From: Rotaria macrura
Taxonomy: Eukaryota; Rotifera; Eurotatoria; Philodinida; Philodinidae
Reading direction: 5' to 3'
Length of the DNA stretch: 64,000 bases
Assembly: GCA_900239685.1 (NCBI GenBank)
Contig: OENT01000288.1
Location: 62,001 to 126,000 of the forward strand
This document shows positions 12,741-25,168 of this stretch, one piece after another. Every line of letters starts with the position of its first letter. Position 1 is the first letter of the stretch. A program made the position numbers and the translations under genes. Below the pieces are notes generated by a model that saw only the letters and a program-made list of their open reading frames with translations, was not told the origin of the DNA and searched no databases.

Positions 12741-13085
12741 GACACTCATAGAAATGGAATAATCGTAGTGCACCAATCACAAGTTGTTTCACCTGCTCAA
12801 AATAGATTAAAACTCGAAGAATTCATTATTCTAAATGAGAATCATGTTGATCAATATGATGTACTAGCACAAGCATTCATTCGATCAATATATCGCCATC
12901 GTGCTTGATCATTGTCGATATCGAAATTACTCATTGAATTCTCCAAAGTATATAAATTAGAGAACGCGCTGTGTCTATAAATCAATGGTTGCAACAACCA
13001 CCACCGTATATCATGCATAGGTCAATTCCTCAAGGAATTCTTCACATTTATATTCAAATTTTCTGAGTATATTCAAAAGAAATAA
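12741..13085 (+). pseudogene. coding relic with two in-frame stops
   Basis: One frame reads about 115 codons of protein-like sequence with only two internal stops (TGA 12906-12908, TAA 12978-12980) before the final TAA at 13083. The first part contains VVHQSQVVSPAQNRLKLEEF and YDVLAQAFIRSIYRHR, with sensible codon use and few of the stops expected in AT-rich DNA. No Met start or splice sites were resolved. The family is not recognised. It may be a decayed exon, and a protein-like fragment at about 13450-13560 may be more of it. Confidence 0.35.
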
Positions 13086-15136
13086 CTACCGCCATAATAG
13101 ACAATGATAACAAATAAAAATAAATATGATCTTTTCATCACCGACTCATCTCCATCTGAATATTGACTAACAACTATCCAAAGATCTATTGAATAATGTA
13201 TACAATCAGATAGGACTGATGCTGTCGTATGCACATCATACGAACTAAACAGTGTTAAATGTGGTAGCTTGAAACACGTAACAAAATCTTGTTTTGATGT
13301 ATTAGACATATACTATGCTTCTTCAATGAGAGTGGTTGATAATGTGAATTCAACAGTATCTATAATAATCTTCTTAGTTCTCACACTATCTTCACAATGT
13401 TGATACACTTATCGAAAATGGTATCCATCATACATACATAGGATATAGCATCGTTCTGTGTGCTTCCGATCAACCATTGACAAAACGATTGATTCAATCA
13501 ATAGCAAATGGAACGTAACATGCTCTTGTTCGAATGAGTGGAACAACGTTTTTGTTCACCATGTACATTCAATGAGTAATTGTTGATCGTTCACTTTTCA
13601 TTAGTCAACTGCGACTATGCTTCACTTGCATTATTGTTCTAGTACTCTTTCTATGAATTATGAGAAAATTTTAAATATTTTCTGTTAAATCATCAAATGT
13701 TAGACAACTCACACGATATAACATATATGATTTATTCCAATGTGTCGGTACTTCTGTTGACTATTTTATCTTGAAACATTCAATATCTCATAATACATAC
13801 AATTTAATTGTCAGACTTAAGTGAAATGGTTTATGCTATCGTCATCGTTCGTTTATGTTAATCAAACATGTGTCTGAGTGACTAAGTTTAGTGATAAACA
13901 AAAAATTTTTTTTCCATCAATATCGTATTGTCTACTTGGTACTGACGATGCAATGATCATAAACACCTTGATGAGGCACTGAAAATAATTGGAGAAATTA
14001 TGTATTTATCTCTGTAAGGAGAAATGCAATCACTTTCAAAATAATTAGAAATTTATGACACATACGTAATGTAATTAGAATATTTGTAGAGACGATGTTC
14101 TCGAACGGAATAACAAAATCTTTATCGTAAATACAAAACATCTTTCGTCACCTCTTCTCTTTTCTTGAAAAAGTAAATTTCTTTGCATACATTGAGTTCT
14201 AATGGAATTTTGACGGATATATTACTTATTCTACGTGCTGTTTTGTTTTTGTCAATACAAGATTCTGTGAAGAGAAAAAGACATTTTTAGCATCCGATTT
14301 CACACTTATGCTGAGAAACATCTGTCTTCTTTTGTTTCAATAGACGAGAAGATATTTTCAAGTTAACTAGACATCAATTGTTTATAGCTGTTATTTGTTT
14401 AATAGGATAAGATCATATCATAATATCACAAACGAGTCAACAAATAGGAACATAGATTGACATCAGGAAGAAAGAGAAACGTTTGTTGACTAGAGAGAAA
14501 GAATTTATATTGAGCAATCGATTTGAAGAAAAAAAAACTAATGTTGTCAACATACGTATTACGTACTCTTTGATCGTCATCGGTACAATGTCAGATCTAG
14601 CATTTCTACTGTCTTGAATCAATCATGCTGAGAATATACTAATTAAAATCAAAATCAAAATCGAGATCAATTCAGAAAACAAAGTCTATTCTCATTCACT
14701 AATCTACTTCACACAAACTCTTCATTTGATCTTAGTCCATCAATATTCATTTTCTATCATGATTTGAAACAATATGTACTTTCGATTTCATAGTTCAAAG
14801 AAATCCCATTCATAATGGTACCAAGTTTTTCTTCTATTTCATTAATATTTTTTTTTGTTTTTCAAAAGAGAAAAATATAATTCATACGATTCTCTATTCT
14901 TATGTTAGATTAAGCATCGTTATAGTTGCTTCGATAGAACTATGCGTTGAATGTACTTTCTACTATCCAATGAGCGATGATGGAACGTCGATTCGATTTT
15001 ATTCGAACAAGACAAATGAGTTGATAAAAACAAACTCGTATTTCGCTGTTGTTTGCTTATTCAATCCATTTACGCGACACAAAAAAAAATTAGATTGTTT
15101 GTCAACAGTGTCGACCACAGATGGAATTAATTAGCA
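13086..15136. other. non-coding stretch
   Basis: No gene supported. A minus-strand frame at 13073-13309 has no domain or partner exon. Confidence 0.45.
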
Positions 15137-15418
15137 CTCGAACAAGAACAAACACCTCAATTGGCGAAACAAATGAGACAAGTGTCAGCTGCTATTCTTG
15201 AATCGAATGTACACGTCGCATCGGAAGTGTACCATTGCGCTTATCGCTTCTGTTTGTACATGTCATCATTTGTTGATTGGTTCGTTCAATGACATCATCC
15301 AATGAAAACGGGAGAAAAGAAAGATTTAACATTTGATGCTGCTCGACAATATAAACGCCTTGAGGCATGCAAGAAAAAAAAAGAAAGGATCCAATTAGAG
15401 CTTGAAACTAATCCTTGA
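15137..15418 (+). pseudogene. coding relic with a single in-frame TGA
   Basis: A single frame runs 94 codons from after a TAA at 15128 to TGA at 15416-15418, interrupted only by TGA at 15290-15292. The reading is protein-like: QLAKQMRQVSAAILESNVHV before the stop, and LTFDAARQYKRLEACKKKKE after it, with a charged helical C-terminus. It has no Met start and no matching splice sites. Because both halves share one frame, a single point mutation in a once-intact exon explains it best. The parent family is not recognised. Confidence 0.4.
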
Positions 15419-17389
15419 AACATGAATGTGTCACGAACATTTTATATACTTAGCGATCACAACCGAAAAAAACAATAATCATCTTTTCTTTTCGATGACA
15501 TTTATCTTCATTAGGTATAAGAGAAAATGATAACTGAAACTTATTAATTGTACATGTCAAGTAACGAAACGTCTTTCTGTTTGTACTGAACAAAATGTAA
15601 TAGAAAAAAACTAGATCGTTCTAAGAATGATAATCCCATTGGCATTGAGAGATTGGTCAAGTTGGTTTCTCTTCAAGCTCAATTAGATATGTATGATCAA
15701 CCGAATTGATCATGCCTTTGATCTTTTCTTTTTCATAACAAAGCAAACTCGTTCAATACATTCTATCATATTTTATTAATGTCGACAATAACGATAACAG
15801 AGAACACCTTCTAGTGTGAATATGTAGTCTCAAAGGAGTAAGCTGTCAATCTAGTTTTCTATTGGCTCCTCTAAACAAGATGACTAGGCCACATGGTGAT
15901 TGGCACGCATACATGCCGTGCGACTAAGATACAATCTCCATGCGATGATTGCACTGTATTCGCTTGAATAGACCCTCTTAATAGTGAAATGATGTGAAAA
16001 TGAAATAAGAAAGAAAAAGAATGCATTGAAACGACTTCGTCAATTGTACATATTGATCGATGTCATATGAACAGTAACCGAGAAAAAAGTCATTTATCAA
16101 TATCTCAAGAGACATATATCAATCGTTTGATCGTTGCTTCTCTTTTGACTATTTTATATTCATCATTTTTTAACACAATAAAATATACATAGAGATTCGA
16201 TCTCAAACGTAAACTTCTTGGAAAAAAAAATATCATTTATGCTTGATAGACATCTTGCTTTCCTTTAAATGAGCGAAAACAGACATGATCGCCTCAAGCT
16301 TTTCTATTTCTCTTTCTAGTGAATCAACTCAATAGTATCATTAGAATACTAATATATGTTGTCTGATATTTTTATAGATGATTCGTCATAAGATTGTAAA
16401 GTGAAAAGATAATTCAATTAATGTTATCTTCATATTCGTGTTTCTTCGACCACTGACTGAGAATGTTTAATTTTTTTTTATTAACTTTTGATGGATGCTT
16501 GTTTCCTACCCAGATACGTACAGAGAGAGGGAGAGAGATGAACAGCATGAAAAAACTTCGCTTTGTCCCTAATATGTAATTAACATTTACATGAGATGTA
16601 CATTAATTTTTTTCTCTTTCAATCTTCCGTTGCTTTTCACACTCTCCTGCGATTCTCTCTTTGAAAATTGATAGACGATAGAAGATAAAAGAATGATGAT
16701 CATCGTCATACACAAAAAAAAATACGAACGGCGACGAATAGGAAACATCATCTGTTGCACCCTAACATCATTAGTCATTTCCTTCGGCCAAAGGCCAAAG
16801 AAAACACAATACAAAGCTTATTCGTTGTCATCACTCGATCTTTCTCTGTTCTGCCTCACACTATAGACCTAATCAAATATGTGAGTACAGCGTTGTTTCT
16901 TTCTCTCTCTCTCTCTTTCTTTTTTTTCTTTTCTCCTTTTCTTTTCTCTTGTCGTCCCATTACTCAGTTGAATGCATGAGAAGGGTCGAGACCAAGCGGG
17001 CACACACAATACACAAACACACACACACACATATATATATATGCATTAGACGAAGCGAGAGTAAACAGGACAGGAAAGGACAGACAGACAGACCATCATC
17101 GCTCGAATAATTGTAGTTCTTCTATTGGATAAGACGTAGGAAGAGAAAAGAGTTTCCATTGGTCATCGATCTAATCATACATTTTAGTTTTTTTTTCTAT
17201 CTATCGTTCTTACTTGAGAAGAAAGAAAAAGAAAGGGCAAAAAGGAAGAAAGAGAAGCGAGCACGCACACGCACACGCACATGCACACACATTGCATTCA
17301 TTCATTTCTTTTCCTTCACTGACAAACATACGCACACACATACACTCTTACACGAGTCTCTCTCTTGTTCTTCCCTCACAGAACACGTC
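15419..17389. promoter_or_regulatory. non-coding stretch with C/T-rich tracts upstream of the RAWUL gene
   Basis: No gene seen. From 16890 to 17360 the sequence changes to CT-rich and CA-rich low complexity, with long (CT)n and T tracts followed by (CA)n(TA)n. A pyrimidine tract ending CCCTCACAG at 17371-17381 looks like a 3' splice site just before the ATG at 17390, so part of this region may be a 5' UTR or its intron. Confidence 0.4.
17000..17042. repeat. (CA)n(TA)n microsatellite
   Basis: Alternating CA and then TA dinucleotides; a second CA-rich run lies at about 17263-17290. Confidence 0.85.
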
Positions 17390-18486
17390 ATGAAAAATCG
17401 ACGAACAAAACCTCAGAAAAGTAAAAAGTTCTTTTTCTTAATCAAACATTCCACGTCAATCATATTTTATAGAAAATACAAAAAATGAAGAAAATGTTTA
17501 TATTGAATTAGATACTAAATGCAGGTAAAACAATCTCTTCCTTATTATTTTCCAACCTAAATTAGATTAAAGAAAAAAAAATGCATCTATTTGTTTTAGT
17601 TGTCCTCAAACATCTACTAGTAGTGATCATGCATCTATTCAAGTATGTTCTTTCTTCTCACTTGTGTTCTTTTTATTTATTTAATATTCTTTTGTAGTTT
17701 GCTCGTCGTTATCTTGAATGTCAAGGTTCAATGCCTATTCGAATTCTTCGTTCATACATAGAAAAAGTTTTACCACATTCACCTATGACACAGGTATAAA
17801 AAAAAAAATCTACGATGAGTTCTTTCGATATAATGTTCGATTGTCTCGTTCTCTTTTGTTCTGTCTAGGTATCTATCTATGATGCAAATGATCGATTATT
17901 GAATGATTCTACTCGTGTAAAAGATCTTTCATCAACAATATCATCATCATCGTCTGTGTCATCATTATCACATATACCGTTACGCTTTACTATGATGAAT
18001 ACTATAACATCATTCGGTCATTGCTTATGTTCATCTCCTTCATCACCCATCGAAAACAGTTCATCATTTTCTCCGACAATAATTCGACGTGAAACAATCA
18101 ATCGAACATTATCAACATGTCCATTAGTTCCAACACCACCGCATTCACCATCATCATCGACATCTATATCTCCTATTGTATCGAAGAATCCGATGCCCAT
18201 TGTTAATCTTTTAACTCCTCCATCACCTCCACATTATTCATCGTTTTTAATTGATAATATTGTTGCGTCGAATACCAACGATCAATCAATAATAGATAAA
18301 ATAACATCGGAGTTCGGTGAAATATGTCCATCGTTACCTCCAGGAAAACCAAAACGGCAAAGAAACTTGAAGAAACTTATACCAAAATCATTAATGTCAG
18401 ATATTCCACTTGATCTTTCGATAAAAAAACGTTCGTCATCGTTCGATTTGTTTTCTATGCAATCGAAATGGTTGAAAATGATCTAG
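17390..18486 (+). CDS. PCGF-like RAWUL-domain protein without a RING finger
   Basis: Five exons join in phase (17390-17420, 17473-17524, 17600-17642, 17698-17793, 17869-18486), giving 279 residues. Residues about 43-110 resemble the RAWUL (ubiquitin-like) domain of Polycomb group RING finger proteins such as BMI1: RYLECQGSMPIRILRSYIEK aligns with the family's RYLRCPA-MTV...LRKFLRSK. A VSIYD...LLNDSTRVKDL stretch and SHIPLRFTM follow. RAWUL binds other Polycomb subunits in PRC1. The C-terminal half is Ser/Pro-rich (LLTPPSPP) and near the end has PLDLS, a canonical CtBP co-repressor motif, next to basic runs that could be a nuclear signal. No RING domain is found in the 5' exons. The ATG sits right after an acceptor-like site, so further upstream exons cannot be excluded. 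Confidence 0.65.
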
Positions 18487-21143
18487 GAAATGAGATTTCA
18501 TTTCATTTGACAGTATGTGTGATATTTTTCTGTTTTTATTATTGTCTGTATAAAGCAAAAAAATATATAAAACAAACAAACTAGACGTCCTGTTCACTTG
18601 GCGTGTTGCATTCATTGAAGAGGATGTGTCAAAAACGAAGAAATGCAATGAATCAACATATTGAATTTTTCGTATCCTGGGGAGATGGAATATTTTTTTT
18701 TTGAAGACAATGAACCGTATTGTATTATGTATGAAAGGTGCTTACACATGCCGATGGATTCTTTTGATGGCGTTCTTTTTCTCTACAGGATAAAGTGTCA
18801 GAAATAATTTGTTATTTTAATCGAATTGAGATACTTTCGGTTCTTGGATTACTTGAATTGAAGAGTATCAGTGAAGAAATTTAAAATACTCGTGTAGTTG
18901 AACAACTTCAATGCAAATAATAACATTCCAATCTGTAGGTTTTCATTGTTCAACATTTTCAAATGACGATATTTGTCTGCGAAAAATTTTTCTATCGATC
19001 TTAAATCGAACACTATACGATTGTAGTTAAACGATAGAGAAATTAAACGTAGGAAGTAAGTTTTTGTGTTGGGGGAAATTCTTTCCTTCTTCTTTTGAGT
19101 CTCTCTGATATGATGAATTTGTTAATTCTCAAGATTTATTACTTTGCCGATGACAATCATTTTTATTATATGACGTTCGAAGTGATATTATGCAAATAGA
19201 TAAAACGTCATTTTAATCAAGGGACGTCTCTTTTAAACTCTCTCGTTTCGTTAATTATCAATAATCATTAGAGTATTATGTTGAAAAAGTTAAGCTGAAA
19301 TAAATCTTTGAAGAATATTCATTGGAAGCGTTGTCAAAAGAATAAAAGAAATTTCGAATTTTAGTCTTGTCATGTGAAATTTATTTCTCACAAAGGTAAC
19401 TTCCTTCAATATATATTCAACGTCACTAAATCTATAATAAGTTAAATATTCTTCAAATTCTTTATTTGTTCACTGATAGTTTTGTATCATTGAAGAAGAT
19501 CGATTGTCATTGAGATTCACGTACACATTTGTCTTTATTTGCTTCGCTAGATTTCATTTTAGTAGATGTTAAAAATTGAGTAGACACTATGGTTAGCTTG
19601 ATATTTGTTGAAAAGATATAGAAGGTTTTTTTTTATGACAGTTTAATGCTTCGACATCATAATTTTAGATTAAATGAAACGTAAAAAGGAAAAGAAAAAA
19701 AAAGAACTTAGAATTAAACACTAAAATGTGTTGGTTATGAAATTATGATACAATAATTGAAATTGAAGGGGCTATCTCCAAGGTGAAAGTGATATATTAT
19801 ATTTGATTGATACAATGGTTCACGATTTGATAAAATGTTCGCTTCATTGATTTCAATCTATTCAATAATAGTGACAATAAACAAACCAAAAAAGGACGTG
19901 CCGCTAATGAATTCTCAGCATGTGTTGTGAAAAATTCTTAATTGATGTTGCGTATAATTCTAAATGAACTTTGCCCTTGTCGCTACATTAGAAATTTTCC
20001 ATGGTAGGAGTTTCACAGTTTTAAGAATGAACATGCAAATATGTAGATCGAGAAATCTTATCAGTTTATCATTAATCATATTTATTAATTACAAAAATAC
20101 ATATGCAACTATTCGATACTGTACAAATACATGCGATGAGTACTTTGAGTTGTCAGTGATTTGAATAGAATGTTTCTAAATAGAAGTATGTTTTTAACAA
20201 AATGTAAATCAATCGAATTCTGGTTCAAGACAACTAAGAGCGATTATAGTTACTAGTCTTGAAAGTTTCACAGGAGATTGGAATGTCTATCACTAGATAT
20301 TCAATATGACAATGACTTACTTTTGACAATCGGCTACTTTTTTTATTACATTGAATAATTCGATAAATATGTTTGTAGCTAATGTTGAAAATTTTCACAA
20401 TCACCAAATAATTGTGCCTTCGGTATTCTGCAAAGATATTCTAATATCACGATCAATTGCAGAAGAGTATTTACAAGTATTCATATCTGTTTGTAAATTA
20501 TGCAAAAGTTTCCTAGGATGACGATGATTATTTTTCATTCCAAATAAAGTCAGAGCATTAATCGTCGGCTGCTTATATAAACGAATGTGGCCGATATTTC
20601 GTCAATAGAGTTGGAAAAAAGTCGTAATCATAATACGTACGAAAATCGTTTTTGTTCGATTTTCTCGAAATCAGTACAAAAGCACTTGCACTATTACACC
20701 GATTTCTTCGATACAATATATTCTATTCAGTCGAAACTTCAATTGACAGGTGTTAGATACTGTTTCAATCATCACGTCTTCTTCTGATGTAGAACAGTAT
20801 TACTTTCAGCAGGTTCTTGCGTAATTTCATAGGAACAAACTCGAAAGAATCAAAAGGATCCTTAGACGAACTTTTTCTTTCATGCTCTTGATCTGTGCAA
20901 ACCTCGAAATTTGTCCGTAGTGCATGACTTTCTTGATCAAGATTCTCACGTATCTCCTGAGCAGACCAAAATAAGTTCGACTTTGGATACTCTTTGCTAG
21001 ATTAGTTCTGTATATATTGTGATGTTTCTATTCGAATAAATAGAAATATAAAAACACTATGCGACGTGTCCACGTAATTGTCTATTTTTTTTTCATGAAT
21101 TTCTTGACGTTCGAGAAAAATGAAAAACGCAAGGTCCGTTTAC
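18487..21143. other. non-coding stretch
   Basis: About 2.7 kb with no supported gene. A 66-codon frame at 20587-20787 has no recognisable domain. Confidence 0.45.
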
Positions 21144-21361
21144 ATCTAGTCTTGTAGAGTAAAGTTAAGTGAAAATACTCAGATATTTTCCAGCATCGCA
21201 GAATATTGTGATTGTTAAACAACAAAATTTTCATGAACTCCGTTTTGGCGGACTTGTAGTTGAGACTTGTAAGGTTTTTATTGTGCTTGACAATCATGAT
21301 ATTCTGCGCAAACAGAATTTACTTCGTTTTGTTCAGCTCACTTTTTTCTACAAGACTAGAT
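21144..21361. repeat. foldback element
   Basis: Two arms of about 100 bp are inverted copies. Each begins ATCTAGTCTTGTAGA at its outer end and contains GCAGAATAT...TGATTGT further in. The arms are diverged, about three-quarters identical by eye, and meet near 21250. It has the structure of a small foldback or MITE-type element. Confidence 0.6.
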
Positions 21362-22021
21362 TTTATTACTAACTGACTTTCCTCTTGTTCGAATGCCGAG
21401 GGGCGGGCGAAACAATAAAATTTGTAGTGGAATCATCTTTTACGTGGACAGGTTGTGTATTTAAAACTGTAGGCTTACCAAACGATGACTAGTAATTGTA
21501 AATTTAATTTTCAATTCTATACGATGATTTGCAGCTCAAAAAATGGTTCTTGATGGAGAAGAGGAGATCTAACGAACAAATCTGAGTCTTTGCGATCTTA
21601 ATATCCCAAGAAAGAATCATCGAAGATTCACGAATATACGTAGAAAAATCGAGCAAAACTAACTATGTACGTTTAATTTTTATCTTAAAGAAAGTTGCAA
21701 AAAACTTCTGGAAAGCAAGCAACGGGTACTTGAAAAGTTTGTTTTCGTCTTATTCATATGTTTTCATACTGATCGTACGAATTTCAATATTGAAGACAAA
21801 ATTATTGTTAAAAAGGGCAAATGTCAAGTTTATTACAAATGTTCTATCAAGTAAAACAAAATAAGAAGGAAAATACAACGATAAACAAGTTTACTGTGTG
21901 TATATATATACATGTACGCATCTCTATACATGCATGTAATGATAATCAAAACATAAGTGTAAAGTATATGCACAAAGAAAAAGTACAGATAAAGTACTGA
22001 TAAGCTACATTTTGCGTCTTC

Positions 22022-23287
22022 TTAAGAGTAATATTCATATTCAAGATGACTTGGTGATGGTGATGGTATTGTTAGTTTACGTTTTTTTGTCATTTGGTTT
22101 GAAGATGACTGAAAAAAGTCTTCATCTGTTTCTGAATGAGTAGATGTATTATTTTTAGATAGTCGATACATCAATTCATGATGAAATAGTTTTTGATTTT
22201 TTAATAGAATATCAAGCTTTTCTTGTGTTATATCAATCAATTGTTGTTTTGCACATTCGAAATCCTTTCGTAAATTCAATATTTCTATTTCTTTTGTCTT
22301 TTTATATTCGTTGAATTCTTCTTCTAGATGATCGTAACGATGCTTTAAAAAGTTAAAATTAAGTTCTTCAATATCTTCTTCTTTATTGTCATCATCATCA
22401 TCATCATCATTTTGATTATTCATCCAAACCTAATCGATGTAAATAAGCACGAGAATTTTTCAACTGATGACGTTCGAAATTATGCTTACAATGTCGTTTG
22501 AATTCATCCTCGGCTTACTTGCGCAGGTAACGTTGATTTTATCTGCTGTCGATATTTTCGCAAGTCGATCGTGATGTTCATATTTGTTTGAATGACGATG
22601 ATTATAGTTTATATTCGATCGATGATGTTGATTTGAACGTACATAATTATTATCCGAACTACCATGTTGTTCGGATGGGATGAATTTTGTTACAATTATT
22701 TCTTTATCTCGAATATAATGTGGTCGAGCAAGTAAAACACAGTCAACATCATCATAGTCCTAAGTTAAGAATTTATATTCTACTTTGTCTTACTATATAT
22801 GTTAAGTGACTGACCTCATAATCAACGACACCATTGTCAATATCCATTCTTTTAATAGAACCAAATTTTTTAAAATAACTTCGAATAAGATTTTTATCAT
22901 ATTTATGTACATCTTGTAAAATCAATCGATTTGTAACAATAAGTCGTTCGGGTACAGATGCAGTAGCACGTGGTAGTGCTCGTTTTACAAATACTTCTTC
23001 GCCACACATAAAATGTGGTCGTTCAAACATAAATTGTGACGTACTACGAGTAAATTGAAATGTAACAAAAGCAAAACAATGATAAACCTTTAGAAGATAA
23101 ACAAAAATAAACAATTCAATTGAAAACGATAAAAACATGAATAATTTACATTATTTTCTTTATCTCGGTTCAATGATAATTCTGTTAATGGACCGTATAT
23201 TTCACAATACGAACGCAGAGCTTCAATTGATACATTACACAAATTTCCAATAAATACTTGACGACTAAAATCGAACTCCAAAGATGT
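22022..23287 (-). CDS. two-RRM protein with a C-terminal coiled coil (5' end unresolved)
   Basis: Four exons join in phase 0: 23150-23287, 22815-23087, 22490-22759, 22022-22429 (362 residues visible). The first RRM begins with RNP2-like VFIGNL and has RNP1-like HCFAFVTF, placed right after the first intron. A second RRM-like unit starts RLIVTNR and contains LIRSYFKKFGSIKRMDI and VDYEDYDDVDCVLL. A His/Asn-rich linker follows. The last exon has an Asp run, then a strongly charged heptad-like helix (about 90 residues), and ends in a basic Ser/Pro tail. The likely role is RNA binding with self-association. The first exon starts after an acceptor-like site with no in-frame ATG, so a short upstream coding exon is missing from this model. 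Confidence 0.7.
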
Positions 23288-23755
23288 CTAGTAGAAATGA
23301 AAATCTTTTCCTTGTCACTTACTCTCCCATGATATTTTTTGTTATTTCAAAACTAAAACTTGTTATAAATTATCTAAAAGACAAATGTGTCATATTCTTC
23401 TTCTTTAATTTTCTTTACTTCATTCATGTTTAGTTATTGTCTTGTCGATTACACAATAGATTATACATTCATTTAGTTTTGTTATTGTAGGTAACCGTGC
23501 ATAAAGAAGAGATGACAATACATGAAAAAGACAATGGTACATAACAAGACCTCGACGAACATGTAGAGATGTGAAACAGAATGAAATGAAAAAGTAACCA
23601 TAGCATATACATACGAAATATGTTGTAGTAGACGTTGCATTTACATTTAAAATAAAACATAAAGAAAACTATTTGCATATTCTATGCAAATTAAATTGCA
23701 ATTATTTACGAATGAATAAGACAAAATATGTACGAGTATATGTAAAGAGACAAAC

Positions 23756-23866
23756 CTAATAGTCGACTTTTAGATCCACATGAAAAAGTAAACTTTCAGG
23801 AAGTTTGTATTGTGGTTGGAAGCGACATCTAAGCTTTGGTAGAATTCTAGGAACACGTTGACAAAT
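23756..23866 (-). CDS. orphan terminal exon, unidentified
   Basis: A 37-codon open segment begins directly after a good acceptor (TTTTTTCCTATAG) and ends in TAG. It reads ICQRVPRILPKLRCRF, then LPESLLFHVDLKVDY, which is clearly protein-like and basic at the start. The upstream exon could not be settled. A short segment around 23942-23970 ends at a donor (CACTCA|GTATGA) and could supply YFASKHS just before it, but its own acceptor is uncertain. The family is not recognised. It may be a small gene or a relic. Confidence 0.35.
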   Translation of the reverse strand: MCQRVPRILPKLRCRFQPQYKLPESLLFHVDLKVDY

Positions 23867-24598
23867 CTATAGGAAAAAAACGTTTATTGTCGTTTAGTTA
23901 AGGATTAGAGCAATCATTTCGAAGAAAAAGAAAATCATACTGAGTGTTTTGAGGCGAAATACTGCTGGAATGTTTTTCATAAGCTGTCCGAGTTTCTTTC
24001 TTGCAAATTCGTGAGTTCAACATATTCGTATATTTAATCAGTTGATATTTGAGTACGTTATCGACTATTATTGCGCTTTCGAATCTTGTTTGAGTATGCT
24101 GCGGAAAATCAATCGCAATGTTGGTGTACTAACCATTAGTATTGATCAAGAAATCTCTCTTAGTTTTCATGAAACCTTATCAAGGTAACTATAGGAAAGC
24201 AATTTTTCCTGTCAAGTCCTACTGATGGAAACTTATATAAAGTCTAATTCAAAAATCAGTATCATCATTCGGTAGGATTCCTGTATTGCTTTTCTTCATA
24301 GATTTACATATGCAGACAAATAAATCGATTGATTTATCGTGATAAAATAATCCATGGGTAGAAGTAAGAAGTTCATGCACTCTAAAACTGATTAAGTGAA
24401 AACGGAGTTATAATCATATCCAGAAATCCTTGGAAAACATGAATGTCAATCTTTCAATAGTTTGAATAGATTAGATTAATATGTGGCAAGACACTATTAT
24501 ACATTCATGGATTATTGTAAAGAATCAAAAATTGTTTCATCTGTTTGTTTCCTAGATTGTAAATGAAATTTGATTGACTTGTTAATGAAAGTAATATT
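23867..24598. other. non-coding stretch
   Basis: No supported gene apart from the uncertain upstream exon of the orphan exon at 23756-23866. Confidence 0.4.
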
Positions 24599-25168
24599 GT
24601 GTACTCAAAAAGTGAGTACACTCTAGAATCTGTCAGTGTCCCCCGCCGTCCGTTAACACGATAATTCTTTACAAATACATTCGATTGAGCTGAAATTTTG
24701 TGCACAGAATTGTCTCATGAATATCTCGGTCGAGTTCGAAGATGAGAAGGATCCGGCAAGAAATAGTTGAGTTATCGAAAAAATGGTCATTTTTCACCAA
24801 ACCATTCCTGAGGTGGGGTACAGGGATTTTTTCAAAAAACATTTTTTTCTCTGAATTATCCGCAACGTACATAAATGGACTCATCTTTAACGTTGATTCC
24901 GAATTCGATATTAGTTTTGAACCGAATCGCAGCTTTCTAAAAGAATATCGCCTGAAAAATGGTCTCGAAATAAACAAAAACTGCATCCCGAAACTAAATT
25001 GCCTAGATATGTCTGAGATGATCAGTAGCTTTGGAGTTTCCCAAAAAAGGTTTACCAAGATACTTCTTCCATACACACATTCTAGAATGACTGATTTTTC
25101 TCATTCACTTTTTGAAGTGCACATAACTCTCGGACATAAGTCTGAAAATTTCACATTTATTTTTATTC
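24599..25168 (+). repeat. dispersed repeat A, copy 2
   Basis: Same orientation as copy 1 at 11655-12228 and nearly the same length. The left-end hairpin is unchanged. The long plus-strand frame (148 codons) and a minus-strand frame (135 codons) both remain open. Homology ends near CACATTTATTTTT in both copies. Confidence 0.75.

Noticed and set aside
17159..17488. 109-codon plus-strand frame before the RAWUL gene
   Set aside because: It is low-complexity translation of A/G-rich and CA-rich repeats and overlaps the better phase-linked exons.
21082..21372. Similar small proteins on both strands
   Set aside because: They are the two arms of one foldback element read in opposite directions.
22430..22520. 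Stop-free frame ending HRLGLDE across an RRM-gene intron
   Set aside because: It is out of frame with the preceding exon even if the intron is retained, while splicing 22490|22429 keeps phase and leads into the coiled coil.
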